This document shows positions 25,287 through 33,836 of a stretch of 64,000 bases of DNA, piece by piece. The DNA lies in the NCBI RefSeq assembly GCF_019042735.1, contig NZ_JAHQCR010000030.1:1-64000 (forward strand), given 5' to 3'. Origin of the DNA: Evansella alkalicola. Its GTDB lineage: Bacteria; Bacillota; Bacilli; Bacillales; Salisediminibacteriaceae. The notes beneath the pieces were generated by a model. The model was not told where the DNA came from. It made no database searches and worked only from the letters and a program-made list of their open reading frames with translations. Both the position numbers and the translations under genes were made by a program. Every line of letters begins with the position of its first letter. The first letter of the stretch is position 1.

Positions 25287-26573
25287 ATGAACCATCACAA
25301 ATATGCATTAACACCACCAATGGGCTGGAACAGTTGGGACTGTTATGGAGCTACTGTAACTGAGGACGAGGTAAAAGGAAACGCAGACTACATGGCTGAA
25401 AATTTAAAAATGTATGGTTGGGAGTATGTTGTCGTTGATATACAATGGTCCGAGCCAGGGGCTGTTTCTTCTGCATATAGACCTTTCGTTCCATTAGATA
25501 TGGATGAACATTCACGTTTGATTCCAGCTACGAATCGTTTTCCTTCAGCCGCAAATGGAAAAGGATTTAAACCATTAACTGACTATATTCATAGTCTAGG
25601 CCTTAAGTTTGGTATACACATTATGCGTGGTATTCCAAGACAAGCTGTTCATCAAAATACGTCGATCTTACATTCAAAAGCAACTGCAAGAGAGATTGCC
25701 AAACCTAATTCCATCTGTCCGTGGAACACTGATATGTATGGCATTGATTCATCAAAAGATGGTGCACAGGCGTATTATGATTCCCTTTTTGAGTTATATG
25801 CTGAATGGGAAGTTGACTTTGTAAAGGTTGATGATATTGCAGACTCAAGATTATACGGGACACACACTGAAGAGATTCAAATGATACGTAAGGCAATTGA
25901 TAAATGCGGTAGACCGATGGTATTAAGTTTGTCACCAGGTCCTGCTCCTTTAGAACATGCAAGTTTACTAGAGGAAAATGCGAATATGTGGAGAATGACT
26001 GATGATTTCTGGGACCATTGGGAACTACTCTATAACATGTTTGAGCGGTGCTATAAATGGAGTAAAAATAGTGGACCAGGGCATTGGCCTGATGCAGATA
26101 TGCTTCCATTAGGTCATATTGGAATTCGATCAGTGGATGGAGGAGCAAGTGATCGATTTACTAGATTTACAAAAGATGAACAGAGGACAATGATGACCCT
26201 ATGGTCGATTTTCCGTTCACCACTCATGTTTGGTGGAGAATTACGTGATAATGATGAGTGGACTTTATCATTATTAACAAATGAGGAAGTACTTCACGTT
26301 CATCAACATAGCTACGGTGCTAGGCAAGTTTTTAGGGATGACGATAAAGTCGTATGGTCTTCTAAAGATGATGATGGAAATACATTTGTAGCTATATTTA
26401 ATTTAAATGATACAGAGGAAAATGTTACCGTTAATTTAGAGCAGTTAGGATATACTTCAAACGTAAATGTAAGGAATCTTTGGGAAAGAGTTGATTTAGA
26501 TTTAGGGTCAACTCATCACAATTTAAGTTTTACTCTTGCACCACATGCATCTGTTTTTCTAAAACTCTATTAG
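25287..26573 (+). CDS. GH27 glycosidase, probably beta-L-arabinopyranosidase
   Basis: A 428-residue family 27 (melibiase-type) enzyme without a signal peptide. TPPMGWNSWDCYG opens the barrel. The probable nucleophile is D182 in FVKVDDI and the probable acid/base is D239/D240 in RMTDDFWDHW. The usual alpha-galactosidase Asp-Asp pair after strand 2 is here D51-I52 (VVDIQW). As I recall, an Ile at this place marks the Geobacillus GH27 beta-L-arabinopyranosidase. Co-location with abfA supports arabinose rather than galactose release. ATG 25287 follows AAGGAG at 25273-25278; the ATG at 25263 lies before it. Confidence 0.85.
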   Translation: MNHHKYALTPPMGWNSWDCYGATVTEDEVKGNADYMAENLKMYGWEYVVVDIQWSEPGAVSSAYRPFVPLDMDEHSRLIPATNRFPSAANGKGFKPLTDYIHSLGLKFGIHIMRGIPRQAVHQNTSILHSKATAREIAKPNSICPWNTDMYGIDSSKDGAQAYYDSLFELYAEWEVDFVKVDDIADSRLYGTHTEEIQMIRKAIDKCGRPMVLSLSPGPAPLEHASLLEENANMWRMTDDFWDHWELLYNMFERCYKWSKNSGPGHWPDADMLPLGHIGIRSVDGGASDRFTRFTKDEQRTMMTLWSIFRSPLMFGGELRDNDEWTLSLLTNEEVLHVHQHSYGARQVFRDDDKVVWSSKDDDGNTFVAIFNLNDTEENVTVNLEQLGYTSNVNVRNLWERVDLDLGSTHHNLSFTLAPHASVFLKLY

Positions 26574-26686
26574 GCTTTATACTAAAAGTAATTTCTGTTG
26601 TAGTAAATGAGGTTTTATTGGGGATTAATTAGGAAAACTAGCGTATCGCCAAGACAGTATATTTCTATCCTTAGCAGTGAAATAGA

Positions 26687-26870
26687 ATAAGCGGAGAAAT
26701 TCCGTTTATAATCAACTTTCACCTAATTTAGTGGCAAATAAGGGGAATTTTTCCGGCTTACAAAGGGAATTTCCCCTTTTTTAATTGATTGGAGTTCATA
26801 AGCGGAATTTCTCCGTCTATTCAGACTGTTTTCGAGCTATTTATTTTTTAAGCGTAATTTCTCCCCTTAT
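26687..26870. repeat. Second family of short hairpin repeats (five degenerate units)
   Basis: Units of the type ATAAGCGGAATTTCTCCGTTTAT occur at about 26687-26710, 26738-26760, 26761-26780, 26798-26820 and 26848-26870. Each is a short stem (CGGA/TCCG, GGGAA/CCCC or similar) around an AATTT-like centre, and most units are spaced 50-60 bases. The sequence differs from the 52-bp unit, but the size and the intergenic tandem style are alike. It fills the 450-bp gap between the GH27 gene and the PucR gene, where I see no clear intrinsic terminator. Confidence 0.65.
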
Positions 26871-27023
26871 TTATTCAATTGAACACCCTTCCTCGTTTCT
26901 TTACTTCAATTAAAATTGTAATGTTAGTATATTTACTAATAGTTGGATATTTAAGGAGGCTGCTTCATAAACTAAACTAATTAAAAAGGTTCGATATTTG
27001 GGGGTGGGGTTATTGGGTTAACG

Positions 27024-28694
27024 GTGAAAGATGTCATCCAACTACCAATCATGGAAACTTCGAAAGTGAAGTGTGGAAAGAAGTTAGTGAATGATAAAAA
27101 GGTTGACTGGATCTCAGTGATAGAAGTGCCTGTTGAAAATTTTGTCCGCAAAAATGAGTTGGTACTCAGTACGGGAATCGGGTGTGAAGATGACCCCATT
27201 TTATTAGAGCAGTTTGTAAAGGATGTTATCGATTCAGGTGCTTCAGTATTGGCTTTTGCTACAGGAAGATATATTTATGATATACCTGAAAGGGTAGTGC
27301 AGCTTGCCGAGCACTATGAATTTATCATTATCGAGATTCCTTGGGAAGTAAGATTTGGAGACATACTTCATACAGTTTTCCAAGAAATTAATAAGGATAA
27401 ACGTTGGGAAAGGCAGCAGGCGGAAGGTGTTAGACAGGAGTTAATTAACTGTGTACTGCAAGAAAAAGGTTTACAGGATATCTCTAATATTTTGTACAAA
27501 CATATTAATATACCGATTGTAATTACTGACCTCCTAGGTGAACCAAGGGCGAACTGTCATTTTAACAAAAAAATGTTGAACATTTTAAATGAAGAAGAGG
27601 ACGGCCAACTACAGCAAATTCCTCCATCAGGCTTATTACCAGAACACCCATTATCCCACTATTTAGATGAATATATGATTGATCATGAAATGTGTTTTCG
27701 ATTGACTATTTCTAGTAATCATCGAAAACAAGGCTATTTAATATTTCAACCAAATGATCGGCAAGATCTCACTTGGTTCGTTATGAACGTATTGGAACAC
27801 GCCCTCACAGCATGTGCTCTCTATTTCGTGAAAGAAAACGCGATTGAAATGACGGAAGTTAGATTAAAGGATAATTTTATTTTAAATTTAACGAAAAGCA
27901 GCACGGAAGTAACCACTCAGTTGATTTCGAAAGGGCAGTTGCTCGGATATGATTTGACTCGTCCTTATATTTGTATTGTAGGAGAGTTTCAAGAACAGGA
28001 TTTATTTGAAAAAAAGATTAAGGGTTCAAAGGATAGTCCTGCCAGTTCCTCTTTGCAAAGTATGAATTATTATTTGCAAAAGGAAATAACCAGTGCGGGG
28101 AAATTGTTACATCGCCGTACAATGGCCACTTTTGAAGAAGGGGAAGTTATCGTTTTTTTAGAGGCGGATCATAAACCATATATGGAAACAGCTAATCAGT
28201 TTTTAGATGTCATAGAGAGACGCTTGAAAGATCTTCTCACAAATGTAAACTTATCTTGGGGTATTGCTACACATAAAGATGGTCACTATGCTTTCTACGA
28301 TAGTTATCATGAGGCTAAAACAGCTTTAGATATTGGTATACAAGAGAATGGTGTAGGTAGTCGTACTTTTTTCAGTGATACACGAATTAATAGATTACTG
28401 ATGACTTTGTCACAAAAGAAGGAAATAGAAGAGATTGTAACAGATACGATTCAACCATTAATTGATTATGATAAGAAGAGAAAAACAGATCTTATTTATA
28501 CGTTTATGATATACAACAAATATAAAGGTAATGTCAGCCAGACAGCAAGGGCCTTAAATTTGCACAGGCAATCTCTCCTTCATCGGTTAAGGAACATAGA
28601 ATCATTAACACAATTATCCCTTGTAGATTCTGACGATTTGTTTTTGTTGGAGTTGAGTGTTCGCCTTTGGATGTTAAAAAAGAATATGGAGTGA
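27024..28694 (+). CDS. PucR-family transcriptional regulator
   Basis: A 556-residue activator-type regulator. The N-terminal PucR domain (about residues 1-125, with NELVLSTGIG) is followed by a GGDEF-like middle domain and a C-terminal HTH_30 (YNKYKGNVSQTARALNLHRQ, about residues 500-520). The family controls purine, proline and other nitrogen catabolism and often lies next to its targets. Here it precedes the ectoine-hydrolase-like operon. The start is unclear: GTG 27024 cuts into the expected LTVKDV motif, and the codons before it are ATT-GGG-TTA-ACG, so a rare start just upstream is possible. Confidence 0.85.
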   Translation: MKDVIQLPIMETSKVKCGKKLVNDKKVDWISVIEVPVENFVRKNELVLSTGIGCEDDPILLEQFVKDVIDSGASVLAFATGRYIYDIPERVVQLAEHYEFIIIEIPWEVRFGDILHTVFQEINKDKRWERQQAEGVRQELINCVLQEKGLQDISNILYKHINIPIVITDLLGEPRANCHFNKKMLNILNEEEDGQLQQIPPSGLLPEHPLSHYLDEYMIDHEMCFRLTISSNHRKQGYLIFQPNDRQDLTWFVMNVLEHALTACALYFVKENAIEMTEVRLKDNFILNLTKSSTEVTTQLISKGQLLGYDLTRPYICIVGEFQEQDLFEKKIKGSKDSPASSSLQSMNYYLQKEITSAGKLLHRRTMATFEEGEVIVFLEADHKPYMETANQFLDVIERRLKDLLTNVNLSWGIATHKDGHYAFYDSYHEAKTALDIGIQENGVGSRTFFSDTRINRLLMTLSQKKEIEEIVTDTIQPLIDYDKKRKTDLIYTFMIYNKYKGNVSQTARALNLHRQSLLHRLRNIESLTQLSLVDSDDLFLLELSVRLWMLKKNME

Positions 28695-28701
28695 TCTTAA
28701 G

Positions 28702-28738
28702 ATAACTATCTATGCATACGCATGATGGTTATTTTTTT
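28702..28738 (+). terminator. Terminator after the PucR gene
   Basis: ATAACTATC (28702-28710) pairs with GATGGTTAT (28724-28732), with an inner ATGC/GCAT helix and a run of T residues. The downstream operon therefore has its own promoter within 28739-28917, where I could not pick a convincing hexamer pair. Confidence 0.8.
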
Positions 28739-28929
28739 GTTGTTGCACTTACGATTCTTTACATTTGAAGACAGTATAACCCTTACGGATCAATGTGTAT
28801 AACGAATTTTAAGAAAAGTTCATACAGATTGAACATTACATCGGACTTGTTTTTTTTATATTATATAACATAACAAAAGATTTAATATTCAGACAATTAC
28901 ACCGAAAGAAAACAAAGGAGGAGGATCCC

Positions 28930-30138
28930 ATGCTGCCGTTTGATTTGTTTGAATATCAGAATAGACTACGGGAAACAAAGCAGCGAATGGAAAAAAAAGG
29001 TCTAGATGTTTTACTTGTAACGGATCCTGCCAATATGAACTATCTTACAGGCTATGACGCTTGGTCCTTTTATGTTCATCAAATTTTAGTCGTTATGATA
29101 GATGAAGCACAACCCATTTGGATTGGACGCTATCAAGATTCCAAGGGTGCTAAAACAAAGACTTGGTTACATGAGGAAAATATTTATGCTTATCCTGACT
29201 ATTACGTACACTCAGCAATTAACCACCCAATGGATTATATGGCAAATGTTCTAATTGATCTAGGAAAAGATAAGGGGAATATCGGAGTTGAAATGGATAA
29301 CTATTATTTTTCCGCAAAAGCATATATGCAGCTTAGTAAGAACCTTCCAAATGCAACGTTTCACGATGCTGAGCTACTCGTAAATTATGTTCGAATGATA
29401 AAGTCGGAGCAAGAAATTAATTATATGAAGCGTGCTGCAACCATTGCAGAGCAGGCGATGACAAAAGGTGTGGAAAATATGTGTTCGGGGATGCGTGAAT
29501 GTGATATAGCTGGATTAATTTATTATTACATGCTTTCTGGAACGGAGGAGTATGGAGGAGATTATCCAGCTATTGTTCCATTATTACCAACAGGTGAAAA
29601 TACGGCAATACCACATTTAACTTGGTCTGAAAGATCTTTTGAAGAAGGGGATGCAGTCATTGTAGAATTAGCAGGTTGCTATAAACGTTACCATGTACCA
29701 TTAGCGAGGACGGTTTCCATTGGAAAGCCCTCATCAAAACTGGAGCGTATTACACCAATCGTTGTAGAAGGATTGCAAGAAGTGTTGGACGCAATAAAAC
29801 CAGGTATGACTTGTGGGGAAGTGGAAGAGGTCTGGAGAAAGAGTATTAAGAAGCACGGTATTGAAAAAGAGGCGAGATTAGGTTATTCCGTGGGACTAAA
29901 TTATCCACCAGATTGGGGAGAGCATACAGCAAGCATCAGGGCTGGTGACCCAACTGTGTTGCAGCCAAATATGACATTTCATCTTATTCCTGGGCTGTGG
30001 TTTGACAATTATGGAATAGAGATAAGTGAGTCTTTCCGTGTCACAGAAAGAGGCTGTGAAACATTTACAAACTATCCTAGAGATTTGATAGTGAAAGATC
30101 CATTTATGATTCACCCACACGGAGGCAAAATTAGTTAA
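28930..30138 (+). CDS. doeA: M24-fold amidinohydrolase-like enzyme, probable ectoine hydrolase (DoeA/EutD type)
   Basis: A 402-residue creatinase/prolidase-fold protein. LLVTDPANMNYLTGYDAWSF near the N-terminus and the segment around IGRYQDSKGAKT resemble DoeA, which opens the ectoine ring to N-acetyl-diaminobutyrate. The metal ligands of true M24 peptidases are absent: the usual D-x10-D pair is replaced within VIVELAGCYKRYHVPLART. That is the creatinase/DoeA state rather than an aminopeptidase. GGAGGAGG lies before the ATG. It leads a three-gene operon with homoserine-dehydrogenase-like and aldehyde-dehydrogenase genes. The exact substrate is inferred. Confidence 0.72.
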   Translation: MLPFDLFEYQNRLRETKQRMEKKGLDVLLVTDPANMNYLTGYDAWSFYVHQILVVMIDEAQPIWIGRYQDSKGAKTKTWLHEENIYAYPDYYVHSAINHPMDYMANVLIDLGKDKGNIGVEMDNYYFSAKAYMQLSKNLPNATFHDAELLVNYVRMIKSEQEINYMKRAATIAEQAMTKGVENMCSGMRECDIAGLIYYYMLSGTEEYGGDYPAIVPLLPTGENTAIPHLTWSERSFEEGDAVIVELAGCYKRYHVPLARTVSIGKPSSKLERITPIVVEGLQEVLDAIKPGMTCGEVEEVWRKSIKKHGIEKEARLGYSVGLNYPPDWGEHTASIRAGDPTVLQPNMTFHLIPGLWFDNYGIEISESFRVTERGCETFTNYPRDLIVKDPFMIHPHGGKIS

Positions 30139-30153
30139 CTTAGGGGGGCTGGC

Positions 30154-31194
30154 ATGTCTGTAAAAATTGCGTTTATTGGTTTTGGTGGAGTAGGTCAGTC
30201 GTTAGCCAATTTACTGTGGAAACAGCAAGAGGAACTTAGGGAAAAATATGGTCTTGAACCAATTATCGTGGCAGTATCAGATATGATGAAAGGCTCCATT
30301 TATTCCCCAGAGGGACTTGATATTCCAATATTGATGGACTCATTACAGAAAACTGGAAATGTGGAAGATTATGAGGGTGGAGAAGAAATTTATCGAGGTT
30401 GGGATAGCTTTGAAACTATTAAAAATTCCAATGCTGATGTGATTGTAGAGGTTACTTTTACAGATGTGGAAACAGGTCAGCCAGCCATCGATCACTGTCG
30501 AACTGCTTTTCGGCATCAAAAGAGTGTGGTTACTACCAATAAAGGGCCAGTAGCATTAGCGTATGAAGAGCTTTCACTATTAGCTAGGGAAAATAATGCT
30601 TACTGGGGGTTTGAAGGCACGGTAATGAGTGGTACACCTGCTTTAAGAATGCCAGTTTACACATTGGCTGGGAATGAAATAACGAAAATCAAAGGGATAT
30701 TAAATGGCACAACAAACTTTATGTTAACTGAAATGGAAAAAGGTCACTCGTATGAAGAATCATTGAAGAAAGCTCAGGAGTTAGGGTACGCAGAAGCGGA
30801 TCCTACCAGTGATGTAGAGGGCTATGATGCACGTTACAAAGCTGTTATTCTTGCAAACTATTTAATGGGAGGAAATATAAAGCCAGAAGAAGTTCAGTGT
30901 GAAGGAATAACTGGTATTACAGAAGCGATGATTAAAGAGGCTCTAAGTTTGAAAAAGCGGTGGAGACTTCTAGCAAAGATAAAAAAAGATGGAGATCACA
31001 GGATTACGGCAGAAGTTAAACCTGAGTGTATAAATGAGGAGGATCCGTTAGCAGGAGTAACTGGTGCTACAAATGGTATTTTATATGAATGTGATCTTGC
31101 AGGCCCCATTTTATTAACAGGTGCTGGGGCTGGGCTGGAAGAAACAGCGTATTCCCTATTGATTGATTTGATCGACTTTAAAAGAAACTCTTGA
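30154..31194 (+). CDS. Homoserine dehydrogenase-like oxidoreductase without ACT domain
   Basis: 346 residues. The N-terminal Rossmann fold has GFGGVGQSL at residues 8-16. The catalytic-domain motifs TTNKGPVA, GILNGTTNFMLTEM and YAEADPTSDVEGYDA are all kept, so it should interconvert aspartate semialdehyde and homoserine or a close analogue. Unlike the biosynthetic Hom at 34.9-36.2 kb it ends before any ACT domain and so lacks threonine feedback. It starts 15 bases after the M24 gene behind a run of G residues. In a catabolic operon it may remove or channel aspartate semialdehyde. Confidence 0.85.
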   Translation: MSVKIAFIGFGGVGQSLANLLWKQQEELREKYGLEPIIVAVSDMMKGSIYSPEGLDIPILMDSLQKTGNVEDYEGGEEIYRGWDSFETIKNSNADVIVEVTFTDVETGQPAIDHCRTAFRHQKSVVTTNKGPVALAYEELSLLARENNAYWGFEGTVMSGTPALRMPVYTLAGNEITKIKGILNGTTNFMLTEMEKGHSYEESLKKAQELGYAEADPTSDVEGYDARYKAVILANYLMGGNIKPEEVQCEGITGITEAMIKEALSLKKRWRLLAKIKKDGDHRITAEVKPECINEEDPLAGVTGATNGILYECDLAGPILLTGAGAGLEETAYSLLIDLIDFKRNS

Positions 31195-31226
31195 GGTGAG
31201 GCTATTAAGTAAATGGAGGTGTCTAT

Positions 31227-32675
31227 ATGCAATTAAAGGTAAGGGAAGAAAAGATGTTTTTTGCAGGAGAATGGGTGGGGAAAGATGAGACGTTTAACGT
31301 GTATGACCCTCAAGATAATCAATTAATTGCGAAAGTACCTTCGGCAAATAAATCTGAAATGAAAAAGGCAGTTGAAAAGGCTCATGAGGCTTTCGAAAGA
31401 AAAGAGTCATGGCCAGTGCATGAAAGAATGAGTATTTTAAATAGAGCTGCAGATTATATGGAAATGCACAAAGAAAAATATGCATCCACAATTGCTTCAG
31501 AAGGAAGTAAAACAATTAATGAAGCACGATCAGAAGTAAAAAGAGCAATTCAAACGATACGAATTAGTGCAGAAGAAGCAAGGAGAATAAATGGGGAAAC
31601 GATAAATTTTGACCAAAACGAAGGTAGTGAAAATAGAATTGGTTACTATTATCGGTTTCCCATTGGTGTTATTGCAGCCATCACCCCTTTTAATGATCCC
31701 CTAAATTTAGTTGCTCATAAAGTGGGTCCTGCTATTGCCTCAGGAAATGCCATTGTCGTTAAACCAGCCTCAGTAACTCCATTAAGCGCCCTATTGTTAG
31801 CGGAGGCATTTATGTATGCTGGATTACCTGAAGGCTTTTTATCTGTCATTACGGGATCAGGAAGAGAGTTAGGGGAAATACTTGTCACTCACCCAGCAGT
31901 AAAAATGGTGTCTTTTACTGGTGGAGGAGAAGCGGGAGAAAAGATCGCGCATCAGGCAGGATTAAAAAAGGTGAGTATGGAGCTCGGATCGAATTCTCCT
32001 GTTATTGTCATGGATGATGCATGTTTGTCAGATGCAGTTCAATCCTGTGTATCTGGTGCATTTTCTGCCGTAGGGCAAAATTGTATTGGAGTGCAAAGGA
32101 TCTATGTGGAGGAAGATATATATTCAGAATTTGTCTGGGGATTTGTTGAAAGAACTGCTGATTTAAATGTAGGAGACAAAATGGGTGAACTAACGGATAT
32201 TGGCCCTATGATAAATGAAACAGAGGCTACGCGTGTGGAAGAATGGGTAAATGAAGCAGTAATCCGTGGAGCAAAGCTACAAATTGGTGGTAAAAGAGAG
32301 GGGGCCTTTTACTATCCTACTGTTTTAACAGATGTCCCTGAAGATGCAAGGATAGCAAAAGAAGAGATTTTTGGCCCTGTTGTTCTGATATACCCCGTTA
32401 AAAATATATGGGAAGCAGTGGAAAAATCCAATAATGTAGACTATGGGTTACATGCTGGGATTTTTACCTCCGATATTGAAAAAGCGTTTTATACAATAAA
32501 GAAGTTAAATGTTGGTGGTGTCATGGTAAACGACAGCAGTGACTACCGAATTGATGCCATGCCTTTTGGAGGTGTTAAAGGGTCTGGTTTAGGAAGAGAA
32601 GGGGTTCGATCTTCCATTGAGTCAATGACAGAACCTAAAGTTGTTAGTTTTAGACTGAATGAACGACTGCTATAA
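31227..32675 (+). CDS. NAD(P)-dependent aldehyde dehydrogenase (candidate DoeC-type aspartate-semialdehyde oxidase)
   Basis: 482 residues of the ALDH superfamily. The catalytic Cys is C286 in GQNCIG and the general base is E252 in SMELGSNS. TPFNDPLN is the cofactor-region motif, EEIFGPVV near residue 385 is conserved, and PFGGVKGSGLGREG marks the C-terminal region. RBS GGAGGTG. Position behind DoeA-like and homoserine-dehydrogenase-like genes suggests oxidation of aspartate semialdehyde to aspartate, the last step of ectoine breakdown. Other semialdehydes such as succinate or sulfolactaldehyde cannot be excluded. Confidence 0.85.
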   Translation: MQLKVREEKMFFAGEWVGKDETFNVYDPQDNQLIAKVPSANKSEMKKAVEKAHEAFERKESWPVHERMSILNRAADYMEMHKEKYASTIASEGSKTINEARSEVKRAIQTIRISAEEARRINGETINFDQNEGSENRIGYYYRFPIGVIAAITPFNDPLNLVAHKVGPAIASGNAIVVKPASVTPLSALLLAEAFMYAGLPEGFLSVITGSGRELGEILVTHPAVKMVSFTGGGEAGEKIAHQAGLKKVSMELGSNSPVIVMDDACLSDAVQSCVSGAFSAVGQNCIGVQRIYVEEDIYSEFVWGFVERTADLNVGDKMGELTDIGPMINETEATRVEEWVNEAVIRGAKLQIGGKREGAFYYPTVLTDVPEDARIAKEEIFGPVVLIYPVKNIWEAVEKSNNVDYGLHAGIFTSDIEKAFYTIKKLNVGGVMVNDSSDYRIDAMPFGGVKGSGLGREGVRSSIESMTEPKVVSFRLNERLL

Positions 32676-32748
32676 CGTATGATTAACCAATTATTACAGA
32701 ATAGTATGTTGTTACTTTAAGTGTAATCGTGTGTTGATGAGTGCTTCA

Positions 32749-32824
32749 CGAACACGCCTTCCGCGGGTAACGCCTAAGGAATGAATGAATGAGACCTGTG
32801 CATATTCGAATGCTCAGGTCTCAT
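32749..32824. terminator. Hairpin between convergent genes, fused to a remnant of the GC-rich repeat
   Basis: ATGAGACCTG (32789-32798) pairs perfectly with CAGGTCTCAT (32815-32824), and GCAT/ATGC extends the stem. Just before it, CGCCTTCCGCGGG (around 32756-32768) is a fragment of the dispersed repeat core. The hairpin could serve as a bidirectional terminator for the ALDH gene (plus) and thrB (minus), although the T-runs are weak. Confidence 0.55.
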
Positions 32825-32912
32825 CTCTTCATTTTCTAAATAAGGAACATTAAATATTGGTGCGATTTAAACACTACATTACGACTTATTTCAGCGGCCT
32901 TGAATGGTAGTC

Positions 32913-33836
32913 TTATGTTGCATAACTTTGCTTAACTTCTCGTTCAACAACTACTCCTCTTTGATCGACGCTCAACTCTTCTACGTTATATGTTGGAAAC
33001 TTTAGTTGGACTTGTTCCCTTAGCTTTTTTCCATTTCCTTTTGATGTGAAGAAAAGTATGATTGGTCCAGCACCACTTAGGGTGACACCATAAGCATTCA
33101 ATTCACCTACGATAGAGAATGCAGTTTTTAACTCAGGCACGATTGATTTTCTATACGGCTGGTGAAAAAGATCCTTCATCATCATTTTCCCCATGATATC
33201 CCAGCGCTTCTGAAAAATAGAGGCAACCAGAACATTGCTTACACTACTAGCTTTTACAGCGTCTTTATACGCTAAAGATTCAGGTAATATGCTTCTAGAT
33301 GCCTTGGTTTTTAACTCAGTTTCAGGGATTAGTGCTACCATATCAAAGTCAGGACAGCCCCCTAAGACGATATTCGTGTCCTCATCACTATGATTTCCAA
33401 TGACAAGACCTCCGTAGAGGGAGGCACAAGCATTGTCAGGGTGTCCCTCAATGAGACTGGCACGACGTGCTTTTTCGTCCACAGATAGATCTAAGTGGAG
33501 TAGTTGATTTGCCAATTCAATCCCAGAAACAATCGCTGCAGCACTGCTTCCCATTCCTCTTGAAAGGGGAATGTTACTGTAGAGAGATACTTCACAAGTT
33601 GGTAATGATAGATTGTAATCTCTAGCAACTGATTCGGCAACTTCATAAATTAAATTACTTTTATCTGTTGGAATTCCCGTTAAATTATCAGAGCTTGGAA
33701 TAAAACTCCAGTCGCTACTTTCTTTCACTTCAAGGGTTAAATAGCGATTGAGTGCAAGACCAATGGAATCAAAACCAGGGCCAAGGTTTGCAGTACTCCC
33801 TGGAACCGTGATAGTAAAAAGCATTTTATCTTTCAT
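32913..33836 (-). CDS. thrB: Homoserine kinase
   Basis: Phosphorylates homoserine with ATP, the step before threonine synthase. About 307 residues of the GHMP kinase family. The N-terminal PGSTANLGPGFDSIGLALN and the ATP-binding PLSRGMGSSAAA (about residues 87-98) are intact, as is LSGAGPIILFF near the C-terminus. I take ATG 33836, giving MKDKMLFTI and an 11-base overlap with thrC. A longer frame runs further into thrC but lacks family sequence. Last gene of hom-thrC-thrB. Confidence 0.93.
   Translation of the reverse strand: MKDKMLFTITVPGSTANLGPGFDSIGLALNRYLTLEVKESSDWSFIPSSDNLTGIPTDKSNLIYEVAESVARDYNLSLPTCEVSLYSNIPLSRGMGSSAAAIVSGIELANQLLHLDLSVDEKARRASLIEGHPDNACASLYGGLVIGNHSDEDTNIVLGGCPDFDMVALIPETELKTKASRSILPESLAYKDAVKASSVSNVLVASIFQKRWDIMGKMMMKDLFHQPYRKSIVPELKTAFSIVGELNAYGVTLSGAGPIILFFTSKGNGKKLREQVQLKFPTYNVEELSVDQRGVVVEREVKQSYAT

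Noticed and set aside
25705..26148. 147-codon minus-strand frame in the GH27 gene
   Set aside because: Antisense shadow; His/Leu/Gln-rich composition typical of reversed coding sequence.
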